Assembly (NCBI RefSeq): GCF_947493425.1
Contig: NZ_CANLRP010000080.1
Span: 1 to 37,932 of the forward strand
Direction: 5' to 3'
From: an uncultured Microscilla sp.
Lineage (GTDB): Bacteria; Bacteroidota; Bacteroidia; Cytophagales; Microscillaceae
Length of the DNA: 37,932 nt
Below are positions 15,945-25,089 of the stretch, in pieces. The notes under the pieces were generated by a model, which did not search any database, had not been told where the DNA came from, and worked only from the letters and a program-made list of their open reading frames with translations. Made by a program: the position numbers and the translations under genes. How positions within the stretch are numbered: position 1 is the stretch's first letter; each line of letters starts with the position of its first letter.

Positions 15945-18788
15945 ATGAAATTACTTAAATATTTCACCTTTCTACAGGTGTATAGTTTACTATGGTGTAT
16001 GCTGGGGTTATCGTTTATCAGCTTAGCGCAAAACGCCCCACAAGTGATAGATATTTATGCCGGATTTAATAATTCCAGCAACCCCTCCGAGCTGACCGCC
16101 ATTGGCAACAAACTCATCTTTAATGCCACTACTTTGGGGGCAGGCAAAGAGCCTCACTTAAGCGATGGTACTGTAGCGGGCACCTCTCTTGTACAAGATG
16201 TTTTTCCGGGTACAAACAGCTCAAATTCAAAATACTTTACGGAGTTTAAAGCAGGTGGAACCACTTATGCCTATTATTTTGCCAATGATGGTGTTAACTC
16301 AGGGGCATTGTACCGCACCAACATTGCCAACGGAGCCACTGAGCTGGTCATAAATGTAAATCCTCCAGGGAGCATCAGCAGTTCACCGGGAGCGGGGAGT
16401 GGCGAATTTTTGGTCAATGTAAACGGTACTTTGTTTTTTGCCGGGCAAGACCCCACAGGCAGGCAAGAATTGTTTAAAAGTGATGGTACTGCCGAAGGAA
16501 CTGTCTTGGTAAAAGACATCAACGCTACTTCTCTGGGTTTTTTCACCCTGCCTTCGAACCCTGAAAACCTGACCAACATCAATGGCAAGTTATTTTTTAC
16601 AGCGGATGCTGATTTTGATGGGGGAGGAACCGATGTAAACCGTGAGCTTTGGGTGAGCGATGGTACTGAAGCTGGTACCTACATGGTCAAAGACATTGAC
16701 CCGACTGGAAGTTCCCACCCTAGTAATTTAGTGATGAAAGATGGGCTTTGTTATTTCTTTGCCAGCGATGGTACAGGTGTTTCGTTATGGTTTAGCAATG
16801 GTACTCCTGCAGGCACCCAAAAAGTACAGTTTCCGGCGGGCACCACGGTAAACCCTACGGCTGGTTTGACTTTGGCGGGCAATCAATTATTTTTTGCTGC
16901 TCACGATGCTACCAGGGGTACTGAACTATGGTATAGCAATGGAAGCGTAGCAAACCCTATAGAGATATACCCAGGGACAAACAGTTCTAACCCTCAAAAC
17001 TTTACTCAAGTAGGAGATGATTGTTACTTTACTGCTGTAGGCGAAGACAAAGGTGTCGAGCTTTGGCGAACTAACGGTGCAAGCGCCTCTTTGGTCAAAG
17101 ACATTCAACCTGGTTTCTTTGGCTCAAACCCAAGTAATCTTACTTCGGTAAAAGCCTTGTTAAACGGGAGTACTGTTAACCTCTTATATTTTACGGCTTT
17201 TACGGCTACCAATGGGTTTGAATTGTGGAAAAGTGATGGTACTGCATTGGGTACTATATTGGTTCAAGATGTGAATCCTAGTGCGTCCTCTGGCGCGTCT
17301 AAAATTTCGAGCATTACAGCGGTGCCTTTAGCCAACAATCAAGACGGTGTTTTCTTCTCGGCTTACAATGGAGATGTAAATGTAGGAACAGAGTTGTGGT
17401 ATACTCTTGCCAATGCTACTCACCCACCTAACCCGCCAGTTGCTGTGCCTACTCCTGCTAGGTGTGGGGCGGGCACCCTGGTTTTGCAAGTAGAAGGAGC
17501 TACAGTTGGGCAAAAATACCGTTGGTATACTTCTGCCAGTGCTACCAATTTTTTGAAACAATCTATAGATCATAACGACCAATCTTTTATCACCCCTTTA
17601 CTAAACGCCAGCCAGAGCTTTTATGTAAGTGCAGTGAGTGTTGATGGTGTATGGGAAAGTGACCGGGTAGAAGTAGTGGCTCAGGTAGTTACCTCGCTGT
17701 CTCCACCAATTGTGAGTCACCGTCAAATATGCGGTACAGGTCAATTAGGACTGACAGCCTCTGCTGATGCACCTATAGCCGTACAATACCGTTGGTATGA
17801 TGCACCTAATGGAGGGGCTGTATTACAACAAAGCACCAATGCTGAATATGTGGTAGATGTATCGGGTAGTACTACTTATTATGTAAGTACTTATAGTGAA
17901 GCTTGTGGCTTTGAAAGTTCACGCACTACCCTAAATATTACCTATTCGCCTTTAACGGGAGGCATCATAGGTGGAGATCAAGAGGTGCAAATTGGAGGGT
18001 TTCCTGCCTTAATCACATCTGAGGAAGAAGCAGGTGGAGGTTTTGGGTACATTCGTTACCAGTGGCAAAGTTCAGAAAACGGCATAGATTGGCAATTGAT
18101 TGTGGGCGAAGGCAATGGTGACTATCAACCAAGTGCTTTGACCACTACTACCTACTTCCGTCGTTTGGCGTCTTCTGCCGAGTGTGGACAAACCGTGTCT
18201 AACGTGGTGAAGGTAGATGTTGTTCCCCCTTTAAATGCCCCTGCTTTTGAGGGACAACTCGCCGCAGTGGATACTGTGTGGGCAGTGAAACTAGCCTGGC
18301 AAAACAATGATGACCGAACCGAGGGTTTTTATCTGGAAAAAGGAGATGGAGTCAATTTTACTCCATTGGCTACACTGGCCGCTACCGATAACAGTTACAT
18401 AGATTATGGTAGCATTTTGGGCAACAAGGCTTATTATCGCTTGCGTGCTTTCAAGGGCAATGTGGTTTCGGAGTATGTAGAGATCAGGATTGCACCTGAT
18501 CCTGAACCATTGCCAGGCGGAGCTGGAGCAGAGGCAGGAGAAAATACTTTGGTATACCCTAACCCAGTGGGCGAAATAGCCAACATTAAGTTAGACATGC
18601 CCGAAAGCGGTCAGGGTGAAATGATACTGCGAAGCAATGAAGGAAGAACTGTATTGCGTTCTTCATTTAACAAAACCTCAGAAGATGAGGCTTTTACTCT
18701 ACAACTTCAGTCTATCAAACCAGGTATTTACTGGCTTGAAATTATTATTGGGGACAAACGGGTTGTAAAAAGAATAATCAAGAATTAA
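15945..18788 (+). CDS. ELWxxDGT repeat protein with Ig-like domains and T9SS sorting domain
   Basis: A 947-residue secreted protein. A signal peptide occupies about 1-29 (cleavage near LAQ). The first half (about 30-480) is built of ELWxxDGT repeats (ELFKSDGTAEGTVLVKDI, ELWVSDGTEAGTYMVKDI, LWFSNGTPAGTQKV, ELWYSNG, ELWRTNG, ELWKSDGTALGTILVQDV), about eight in all, probably a beta-propeller. From ~505 two Ig-like/PKD-like modules appear, each with a cysteine and a YRWY motif (YRWYTSAS, YRWYDAPNGG). A further Ig-like module (YQWQSSENG) and a fibronectin-III-like region (WQNNDDRTEGFYLEKG) follow. The C-terminal ~85 residues are a T9SS type A sorting domain (VYPNPVGEIANIKL ... PGIYWLEIIIGDKRVVKRI). 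Likely a surface protein or adhesin; function unknown. Confidence 0.9.
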   Translation: MKLLKYFTFLQVYSLLWCMLGLSFISLAQNAPQVIDIYAGFNNSSNPSELTAIGNKLIFNATTLGAGKEPHLSDGTVAGTSLVQDVFPGTNSSNSKYFTEFKAGGTTYAYYFANDGVNSGALYRTNIANGATELVINVNPPGSISSSPGAGSGEFLVNVNGTLFFAGQDPTGRQELFKSDGTAEGTVLVKDINATSLGFFTLPSNPENLTNINGKLFFTADADFDGGGTDVNRELWVSDGTEAGTYMVKDIDPTGSSHPSNLVMKDGLCYFFASDGTGVSLWFSNGTPAGTQKVQFPAGTTVNPTAGLTLAGNQLFFAAHDATRGTELWYSNGSVANPIEIYPGTNSSNPQNFTQVGDDCYFTAVGEDKGVELWRTNGASASLVKDIQPGFFGSNPSNLTSVKALLNGSTVNLLYFTAFTATNGFELWKSDGTALGTILVQDVNPSASSGASKISSITAVPLANNQDGVFFSAYNGDVNVGTELWYTLANATHPPNPPVAVPTPARCGAGTLVLQVEGATVGQKYRWYTSASATNFLKQSIDHNDQSFITPLLNASQSFYVSAVSVDGVWESDRVEVVAQVVTSLSPPIVSHRQICGTGQLGLTASADAPIAVQYRWYDAPNGGAVLQQSTNAEYVVDVSGSTTYYVSTYSEACGFESSRTTLNITYSPLTGGIIGGDQEVQIGGFPALITSEEEAGGGFGYIRYQWQSSENGIDWQLIVGEGNGDYQPSALTTTTYFRRLASSAECGQTVSNVVKVDVVPPLNAPAFEGQLAAVDTVWAVKLAWQNNDDRTEGFYLEKGDGVNFTPLATLAATDNSYIDYGSILGNKAYYRLRAFKGNVVSEYVEIRIAPDPEPLPGGAGAEAGENTLVYPNPVGEIANIKLDMPESGQGEMILRSNEGRTVLRSSFNKTSEDEAFTLQLQSIKPGIYWLEIIIGDKRVVKRIIKN

Positions 18789-18814
18789 CCAATTTGGGTG
18801 AGCCAATGAAACAT

Positions 18815-18853
18815 CAACAAAGCCGCTAAACTATTGAGCGGCTTTGTTGTTTT
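18815..18853 (+). terminator. Strong rho-independent terminator
   Basis: A perfect 13-bp stem, CAACAAAGCCGCT (18815-18827) with AGCGGCTTTGTTG (18837-18849), a 9-base loop and TTTT after it. It ends the ELWxxDGT gene and lies before the convergent carboxylase gene. Confidence 0.9.
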
Positions 18854-18885
18854 AATTATTGTAAGAAGAGCAACACCAGATGTTA

Positions 18886-20514
18886 TTAAGTCTGGATAAC
18901 GCCCACGTTGTAACGTTGTGTAATGGGGGCGTGATTGGCTGCCTCAATGCCTTGAGAAATCACCTTGCGGGTGTCCAATGGATCAATGATGGCATCTACC
19001 CAAAGCCTTGCCGCCGAATAATAAGGCGACATTTGATTGTTATACCTATCAGTAATTTTGTTCAATAGATTTTCCTCTTCTTCCTTAGAAATTTCCTCAC
19101 CCTTGGCTTTCTTAGAGGCTGTCTGAATCTGCAACAGGGTTTTGGCAGCAGCTTGGCCACTCATTACGGCAATTTTAGCGGTAGGCCAGGCTATCATCAA
19201 GCGTGGGTCGTAAGCTTTGCCACACATGGCATAGTTACCTGCTCCATAAGAGTTGCCTATCACAATAGTAAACTTAGGCACAACCGAGTTGGCCATGGCA
19301 CTGACCATTTTAGCGCCGTCTTTGATGATACCACCGTGTTCGGAACGACTCCCTACCATAAACCCAGTCACATCTTGCAAAAATACCAACGGAATTTTTT
19401 GTTGGTTACAAGTCATAATAAAACGGGCTGCCTTATCGGCCGAGTCAGAATAAATGACCCCACCCATTTGCATTTCGCCTTTTTTAGACTTGACTATTTT
19501 ACGTTGATTAGCCACAATGCCTACTGCCCAGCCATCTATACGTGCCCTGCCACATACAATTGACTTACCGTAATTTTCTTTGTATTGGTCAAACTCCGAA
19601 TTGTCTACCAGGCGACTGATAATATCTACCATGTCGTAAGGTTTGGTACGGTCGGCAGGCAACATTCCATAAATTTCTTCCTGCTTGAGCTGAGGTAGTT
19701 GTGGTTCGGCGCGGTTAAAACCTGCTTTTTCATTGTCCCCCAATTTGTCAAAAGTACGCCTAATAGCATCCAGGCAAGACTTATCGTCAGGGAATTTATT
19801 GTCTGTTACTCCCGAAATTTCGCTGTGAGTAGTGGCACCCCCCAAGGTTTCGGCATCTACATCTTCGCCTATAGAAGACTTGACCAGGTAAGGACCCGCC
19901 AGAAAAATAGAGCCTGTCCCTTCTACAATCATTGCCTCGTCTGACATAATGGGCAAGTAAGCCCCACCTGCTACACAACTACCCATAATGGCCGATACTT
20001 GCACTATACCCATTGCCGACATTTGAGCATTGTTGCGAAACATGCGCCCAAAGTGTTCCTTGTCGGCAAATACATCGGCCTGAAGAGGAAGAAAAATTCC
20101 AGCACTGTCTACCAAATATATAATAGGCAACCTGTTTTCTATGGCAACCTCTTGAGCTCTCAGGTTCTTTTTTGCCGTAATAGGAAACCACGCCCCTGAT
20201 TTTACAGTAGCGTCATTGGCTACAATTACACACTGTTTACCACTTACACGACCAATGCCCATGACTACCCCACCAGAAGGGCACCCACCGTATTCGGTGT
20301 ACATGTCATATCCGGTAAAAGCGCCTATTTCCAGAAACTCAGACCCTTCGTCGGTCAGGTAGGCTATTCGTTCGCGGGCAGTAAGCTTGCCTTTGGCATG
20401 TTGTTTGGCAATTCTTTTTTCGCCTCCTCCCATCGCTACTTCTTTCAGGCGGGATTTGAGCAAAAATACTTGTTGTTTGAGGTGATCTTCGTTTTTGGCA
20501 AATTCTAAATTCAT
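18886..20514 (-). CDS. Acyl-CoA carboxylase beta subunit (carboxyltransferase; methylcrotonyl/propionyl-CoA type)
   Basis: A 542-residue biotin-dependent carboxyltransferase of the crotonase fold. It transfers carboxyl from carboxybiotin to an acyl-CoA. Both oxyanion-hole glycine motifs are visible: SCVAGGAYLPIMSDEAMIV in the N-lobe and NSYGAGNYAMCGKAYDPRL in the C-lobe. Further family landmarks are GGEKRIAKQHAKGKLTARER near the start, YLVDSAGIFLPLQADVF, FLAGPYLVKSSIGEDVDAE, and FLQDVTGFMVGSRSEHGGII. The SYGAGNYAMCG and AGPYLVK wording favours methylcrotonyl-CoA carboxylase (leucine breakdown) over propionyl-CoA carboxylase, but this is not decisive. The biotin carboxylase/carrier subunit is not adjacent, so it must be encoded elsewhere. 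Full length, soluble, ATG at 20512-20514. Confidence 0.93.
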   Translation of the reverse strand: MNLEFAKNEDHLKQQVFLLKSRLKEVAMGGGEKRIAKQHAKGKLTARERIAYLTDEGSEFLEIGAFTGYDMYTEYGGCPSGGVVMGIGRVSGKQCVIVANDATVKSGAWFPITAKKNLRAQEVAIENRLPIIYLVDSAGIFLPLQADVFADKEHFGRMFRNNAQMSAMGIVQVSAIMGSCVAGGAYLPIMSDEAMIVEGTGSIFLAGPYLVKSSIGEDVDAETLGGATTHSEISGVTDNKFPDDKSCLDAIRRTFDKLGDNEKAGFNRAEPQLPQLKQEEIYGMLPADRTKPYDMVDIISRLVDNSEFDQYKENYGKSIVCGRARIDGWAVGIVANQRKIVKSKKGEMQMGGVIYSDSADKAARFIMTCNQQKIPLVFLQDVTGFMVGSRSEHGGIIKDGAKMVSAMANSVVPKFTIVIGNSYGAGNYAMCGKAYDPRLMIAWPTAKIAVMSGQAAAKTLLQIQTASKKAKGEEISKEEEENLLNKITDRYNNQMSPYYSAARLWVDAIIDPLDTRKVISQGIEAANHAPITQRYNVGVIQT

Positions 20515-20933
20515 AGGTCTGTTTTGGTATGCATATAATGAAAGTGCAAATAAAAAGAATTATACTCTATTGACAAAAAGATGGGCATGAATGAAATGAT
20601 TTTATATAGCTTGGGGTAAAAAAAGCAAGTCGGCTTATTTTGAGAATACTTAGTTTAGTAATGATTGTATGAAGTATAAATGACGGTATTCAATATAAAA
20701 TTTGTTGAAATAGGATGATTTTGGGAGGACTGTTTTTTGAAGAATATTTTTTCGCTTAAATATTACACCTTGAAACTTAACATAATTAAGCATTATAAAG
20801 CGTGATAACTTATAAGGTGCAGGATGCGTTATGAAAATAGCTTATGTATAATTATTATACTCATTACAAATAAGTATTTTCTTACTTACTTCTGTAATAC
20901 CATATGATATAAAGAGCCTGGTAAAACTATAAT

Positions 20934-20961
20934 AACCGCAGAACGGAGCTCAAGCCCTGCG
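20934..20961 (+). repeat. 28-bp dispersed repeat, copy 2
   Basis: Reads AACCGCAGAACGGAGCTCAA then GCCCTGCG and matches the minus strand of 11612-11639 at 24 of 28 positions. It lies in the divergent gap 20515-21010 (496 bases), which has no gene. Confidence 0.6.
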
Positions 20962-20970
20962 TGGTAGAAT

Positions 20971-20982
20971 CCAGCATGCTGG
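20971..20982. promoter_or_regulatory. 12-bp perfect palindrome upstream of the T9SS gene
   Basis: CCAGCATGCTGG is perfectly self-complementary and lies 28 bases before the start codon at 21011. It is GC-rich in an AT-rich gap. It could be an operator or the remains of a dispersed element linked to the adjacent 28-bp repeat. Confidence 0.35.
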
Positions 20983-21010
20983 TGGTTTATCACTTCTTGA
21001 TTTTTTACTC

Positions 21011-22138
21011 ATGAAACTTTTCAACCTGTTTTTTACAATTTTTCTGTTTTTAAATCATTGGATGCTGTCTTATGCCCAATCTTGCAATGCTTCGGTATCG
21101 GGTTTGCAAAACTGGAGTGCTTTGAGTTGGAGCTGTTCTGGTGGAGGCATTGCTCCCATTGTTGATGGAAACACTTATGCAGAAGATGTAACCATTAACA
21201 GCTTAAGTTCTGGCGATATATTGACTGCCGATGTAAGCATCATTATAGATGGAGACTTAAATATCAACGCTAGTGGAGGAGATCCTGCTTTTACAGTACC
21301 TGCTGGGGTTACTATTCAGGTGACTGGAAACCTCAATAGTGACAATAACAATGTGCTGTATACTATAGAAGGAACCCTGATTGTAGATGGTACTTTTACA
21401 GTGAAAAACGGTAATCAGTTTGCGGGCGGTGGTACCATGCAAGGAGGAACATTGATCGTAAAAAATAATAATGAATGTGCAGGCACTTGCCCAACCATTA
21501 CTTTTGCCAATTGCTGCGAAAACGCAGGAACAGATTGTTACCCACCAGGTACCCCTTCTCAGTTTTGCACCAACAATACCTCCAGTGGACTACCTGTGGA
21601 GTTATTATTTTTTGAAGCAAAAGTTAACCAGGCAAGTGTTTGGTTAAAATGGGCAACTATTCAAGAAAGCAATAATCAATATTTTATAGTACAGTGTAGC
21701 CAGGATTTATTTAATTGGCACAACATAGATACCCTACCAGGGCAAGGCAACCATGTGGGTTTATGGTATTACAGCATTGCTGATACACCCCGTGTCAACG
21801 GACAGATGTATTACCGTTTACAACAACAAGATATTGATGGCACGATGGCTTATTCATCGGTAGTCGGAGTTTGGTTACATACCAATGTTATTCAACCAAA
21901 GGTATATCCCAACCCTGCCGTTGACTACCTTCAGGTACAGCTCAGCGAAGCTTTGGGCACTGTACGTATCTATTTGATGAGTACTTTGGGAGTAATAAAA
22001 TGGCAGCAAACCGTATCGACAAACAACGCTGGTTTTTTGCTTGTAAGAATAAGTCTGATAAATTTTTCTTCAGGAGTTTATGTACTAAGGGTTGTCACAA
22101 AACAGCAAACATTTCAGCAGAAGGTTGTAGTTAAATAG
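21011..22138 (+). CDS. Secreted protein with T9SS C-terminal sorting domain
   Basis: A 375-residue exported protein. A signal peptide is evident (1-22, ending near LSYAQS). About 30-150 is a Gly/Asn/Thr-rich beta-structure, with the repeating strand pattern ADVSIIIDGDLNINASGG and YTIEGTLIVDGTFTVKNG typical of a short beta-helix. A cysteine-rich stretch follows (CAGTCP, CCENAGTDC; 155-190), probably disulphide bonded. About 195-285 has LPVELLFFEAKVNQASVWLKW and YYRLQQQDIDGT, a linker-type beta-sandwich very common just before T9SS tails. The sorting domain ends the protein (VYPNPAVDYLQVQL ... SSGVYVLRVV ... FQQKVVVK). Probably cell-surface; no enzymatic motif seen. Confidence 0.85.
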   Translation: MKLFNLFFTIFLFLNHWMLSYAQSCNASVSGLQNWSALSWSCSGGGIAPIVDGNTYAEDVTINSLSSGDILTADVSIIIDGDLNINASGGDPAFTVPAGVTIQVTGNLNSDNNNVLYTIEGTLIVDGTFTVKNGNQFAGGGTMQGGTLIVKNNNECAGTCPTITFANCCENAGTDCYPPGTPSQFCTNNTSSGLPVELLFFEAKVNQASVWLKWATIQESNNQYFIVQCSQDLFNWHNIDTLPGQGNHVGLWYYSIADTPRVNGQMYYRLQQQDIDGTMAYSSVVGVWLHTNVIQPKVYPNPAVDYLQVQLSEALGTVRIYLMSTLGVIKWQQTVSTNNAGFLLVRISLINFSSGVYVLRVVTKQQTFQQKVVVK

Positions 22139-22243
22139 TTGATTTTCACTAGTAAAGTTTGTAACTTTCCGATTGTTTATTAGATATCTTTATAAAAAAC
22201 ACCATTGAGGTTAGTACAAAGTCATTTTTTCAGGCTTACCTTA

Positions 22244-22657
22244 ATGAACCCCACAAAGTTAAAAATCATGCAAAGTTCAGACATTAATGCCACGCCTAAA
22301 AATACCATAGGTCGCCTGGCAAAAGACTGCTATCTTGCTGCTGCTTGTCAGCATGTAGGAGCCTCAGCCGAAGTATACGAGCATTTTGCCGTTATGAAAA
22401 AGTTTCAGGAAGAACATCTGCCCAATGATAAAATAGGGCTTTTGTACCTGAAAACATACGATAAAGCCGCCCCCCAAATTGTGGAGAACATCAATGCCCA
22501 CCCATCACAAAATGCTATTTATGCCTTTATTTATCAAGTAATAGAGCAATGTGTAGATGCTATCAGAAAAGGCGCATTCGACGCTGCGCATAGAGTATTG
22601 GTAAACATGATGCACAACATTCAGCTTCGCTATGGTGTAGCCGAAAACATCATCTGA
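22244..22657 (+). CDS. Small CFI-box-like protein
   Basis: A 137-residue soluble protein from the ATG at 22244; a second ATG at 22268 is equally possible, and the frame opens with TTG at 22205. Its core CYLAAACQHVGASAEVYEHF, then MKKFQEEHLPNDKIG, LLYLKTYDKAAPQIVENINAHP, lines up with the CFI-box-CTERM domain pattern (CFIATAAYG ... EVxxLRxFRDxxLLxxxxG ... LYYxxSPPxAxxIAxHP). The catalytic role, if any, of that domain is not known to me. Unlike usual family members, which carry the box at the end of larger proteins, this one is almost nothing but the box plus about 40 helical residues. Co-directional with the T9SS gene but separated by about 100 bases. The family call is from memory of the pattern. 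Confidence 0.6.
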   Translation: MNPTKLKIMQSSDINATPKNTIGRLAKDCYLAAACQHVGASAEVYEHFAVMKKFQEEHLPNDKIGLLYLKTYDKAAPQIVENINAHPSQNAIYAFIYQVIEQCVDAIRKGAFDAAHRVLVNMMHNIQLRYGVAENII

Positions 22658-22682
22658 TGTTTTTTTTGGTAAAGGCATTTTT

Positions 22683-22732
22683 AAAAAAACTGTGGAGTAT
22701 GATTGGAACTGATCATGCGCCACAGTTTTTTT
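22683..22732. terminator. Bidirectional terminator between convergent genes
   Basis: AAAAAAACTGTGG (22683-22695) pairs with CCACAGTTTTTTT on the right side (22720-22732). After a small internal loop, a further ATGAT/ATCAT pair forms. An A-run at the left and a T-run at the right allow termination from both sides, fitting the converging CFI-box-like (+) and AI-2E exporter (-) genes. Confidence 0.88.
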
Positions 22733-22749
22733 ATGCAACAATGGCTGGC

Positions 22750-23895
22750 TTATTCTTTGGGACGAGGGTTAGGGGTGGGTATGAGCGGGGTTTCCGGGTG
22801 ATTATCAGACTTGGCTAAAAAACGACTGTAATAAGACCAAATCAGAAAAGTCATAGGCAAAGCAATGATCAAACCCAACAATCCGAGTAACTTGCCCCAT
22901 ATAGACAGTGAAAGCAGCATGACTGCCGGGTTGAGCCCAATGGCATCTCCCATTATTTTGGGGGTGAGTAGGGCGTCTTGAATGAGTTGAACAATGGCAA
23001 AAATGGCCAGTACTAATAGTATGATCACCCAGAAATTTTGCCCTGTGTCGAGCGAGTGTACCAGGGCAAACAGCGCGGCTGGGATAAACGCAATGTTTTG
23101 TAAGTAAGGCACCAGGTTGAGCAAGCCCACAAACAACCCAAAAACCACCGCCATTGGTAAATCTATGATACTGAAGCCAATGGCAAATAATATTCCTACC
23201 AAAGACGCAATCACAGTTTGTGCCCTGAAGTAATTTCCCATGGCTTTTTTAAAGTTTGTAGACACATCTTTAATGGTATGATGGTATTGTTCAGGCAACA
23301 AGTCAGTCCACTGAACCATAATTTTGTTGTAATCGAGTAAAATAAACACCAGGTAAAGCAGAATAATGGCAAGCCCCATAATACTAAGTAGTAGGTGCAA
23401 TACATTGTTGAACAAACCGATGACATTGGGCAACACTTTTTTGGCGGCATCAATGACCATATTGGCAAACTTATCGGTGTGAAAAAAATCACTGTTGAGG
23501 AGTGTATTGACTTCTTTCCAAACGATGGGAGGGATGTACTCCTGCGCTTTCTTGTCAAGTTGAGGGTCTTGAGCAAGGTTTCGTACTATTTCTGCCATGT
23601 GGCTAACATCTTTGGTAACAAGTGGGATCAAAATCAGCGCAAGCCCAGTGAGTAACCCAAATACTACCATAAGGCTAAGCAAAACTGAGATGACCCGATT
23701 TCTTATTCGAACTTTTTCTTGCAGAAAAATCACCAAAGGATTGATGAGATATGCCAGCAATGCGGCAATGGCAAAAGGAATCAATATATCGCTTAAGTAT
23801 TGCAGTGTTTTAAAGAACCCCCAAACTACAGCCACCCAGATGGCGGTTCTTATAACTCGGTCTATGGTAAAAGGTTTATTGCTAATAAGCGACAT
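22750..23895 (-). CDS. AI-2E family transporter (PerM/TqsA-like)
   Basis: A 381-residue integral membrane protein of the AI-2E exporter superfamily. An N-terminal pair of helices (TAIWVAVVWGFFKTLQYL, ILIPFAIAALLAYLINPLVIFL) precedes a polar loop (80-150), followed by about five to six helices. The C-terminal hallmark is present: LIQDALLTPKIMGDAIGLNPAVMLLSLSIWG, with GLLGLIIALPMTFLI after it. Members export small molecules or ions; some move autoinducer-2, others act as Na+/H+ antiporters. The substrate here is unknown. The charged PETPLIPTPNPRPKE tail is unremarkable. It reads away from the LRR gene upstream on the same strand, with a 93-base gap. Confidence 0.9.
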   Translation of the reverse strand: MSLISNKPFTIDRVIRTAIWVAVVWGFFKTLQYLSDILIPFAIAALLAYLINPLVIFLQEKVRIRNRVISVLLSLMVVFGLLTGLALILIPLVTKDVSHMAEIVRNLAQDPQLDKKAQEYIPPIVWKEVNTLLNSDFFHTDKFANMVIDAAKKVLPNVIGLFNNVLHLLLSIMGLAIILLYLVFILLDYNKIMVQWTDLLPEQYHHTIKDVSTNFKKAMGNYFRAQTVIASLVGILFAIGFSIIDLPMAVVFGLFVGLLNLVPYLQNIAFIPAALFALVHSLDTGQNFWVIILLVLAIFAIVQLIQDALLTPKIMGDAIGLNPAVMLLSLSIWGKLLGLLGLIIALPMTFLIWSYYSRFLAKSDNHPETPLIPTPNPRPKE

Positions 23896-23988
23896 GTGCG
23901 TATGGGTTAGTTTTGATTTTAAAAGTAGTTATTACAGTATATTATACCAAACCGAAGACAAATAATGAGGGAGATTTTCCCAAAAAAA

Positions 23989-25089
23989 CTAATGAATTGC
24001 GGCATTGGGCAACTGCCGGGCAAGCTGTAATTTTGTTTCGGCAGGTATTTGATTACCCAACAAAGTGATACGTTTGAGTTGCTGGAGTTTTTCTATGCCT
24101 TTGGGCAAACCTTGTAACCGATTTGATTGTATTTGTAAATGTTCAAGCTGAGTTAATTTAGCCAAACTGTTTGGCAGCTTTTCCAGGCGATTATCGCCCA
24201 AGTCGAGGGTTTTAAGCTTTTGCAAGTTGCCAATGCTTTCGGGTAGTTGCTGAAGTTTATTTTCGCCCAGGTCAAGCGTAGTAAGTTGACGAAGGTTACC
24301 AATAGTTTTGGGCAATTGCTCAATATTGTTATAATTGATGTGTAGTTCTTTGAGCCGAGTCAATTGGGTTAACCCTTCCGGAAACTCAATAAACATGTTG
24401 TTAGATAGTTTCAATACCTTGAGCTGCTTAAGGTAGCCAATATGAGTACTTATGCCACGTATTCGGTTGCGGCTGAGGTTAAGCTCCTCTAGCTGTTGCC
24501 AACCTGTTATGGCATTAGGTATGAGCCTCAACTGGTTGGTCGACAGGTCTAACATTTTTAGTTGACTCAGTTGCTCTACCTCATCAGGCAAGTGGTGCAA
24601 ATAGTTGTTGTTGAGGTAAAGCGTCTCTAGCTTTTTGAGGGCTCCAATGCCCTCAATAGTGCCCAAGTGGTTGAAATGGGCGTATAAATGCCTGAGTTGG
24701 TATAATTGCCCAATGCCTTGCAAGTTAGTGAGCAAGTTGCTGTCTATATGTAGGCGATTGAGCTGCTTTAGTGTAGTAACCTCTGTTCCTAAGTGTTTCA
24801 AACGATTGTTATGCATTTTGAGTACTTTGAGCTGTGCCAGGTGACAAAGTGCTCTGGGTGGCTCTTGGAGTTCAAGCGAATGAATATTGAGGTCATGCAC
24901 AAAAAACAAAGGATCGATGAATTCGGCTTCCAGGCAGAGGTATTTTTTAAAAGTGGTATCAACAAGGTAAGGCAAAAAACCAAAAGGCACCTGCATGCCT
25001 TGGGCAAGTTGTACGCCTAGTCTTTGGTTACTTTCTTCGTCGTTGGTCAATAGTTGGCGCAGGTTTTCCAGCTCAGGGGTTAAGTTCAT
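23989..25089 (-). CDS. Leucine-rich repeat protein (bacterial, cytoplasmic)
   Basis: A 366-residue protein when started at the ATG at 25087-25089 (MNLTPELENLRQLL); the open frame begins 27 codons earlier at 25170 with a hydrophobic stretch that does not resemble the conserved start. The N-terminal ~90 residues form a helical cap. Then about 12 repeats of LxxLxLxxNxLxxLPxxIxxL follow, e.g. LKMLDLSTNQLRLIPNAI, LTTLDLGENKLQQLPESI and LKTLDLGDNRLEKLPNSL. Repeats nine and ten are nearly identical, showing recent duplication. No signal peptide, membrane helix or kinase/Roc domain is present with this start, so a soluble scaffold for protein binding is likely. Partners unknown. Confidence 0.85.
   Translation of the reverse strand: MNLTPELENLRQLLTNDEESNQRLGVQLAQGMQVPFGFLPYLVDTTFKKYLCLEAEFIDPLFFVHDLNIHSLELQEPPRALCHLAQLKVLKMHNNRLKHLGTEVTTLKQLNRLHIDSNLLTNLQGIGQLYQLRHLYAHFNHLGTIEGIGALKKLETLYLNNNYLHHLPDEVEQLSQLKMLDLSTNQLRLIPNAITGWQQLEELNLSRNRIRGISTHIGYLKQLKVLKLSNNMFIEFPEGLTQLTRLKELHINYNNIEQLPKTIGNLRQLTTLDLGENKLQQLPESIGNLQKLKTLDLGDNRLEKLPNSLAKLTQLEHLQIQSNRLQGLPKGIEKLQQLKRITLLGNQIPAETKLQLARQLPNAAIH

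Noticed and set aside
19153..19563. 136-codon plus-strand frame opposite the carboxylase gene
   Set aside because: The carboxylase reading frame is unambiguous, with both oxyanion motifs; the antisense frame has no support.
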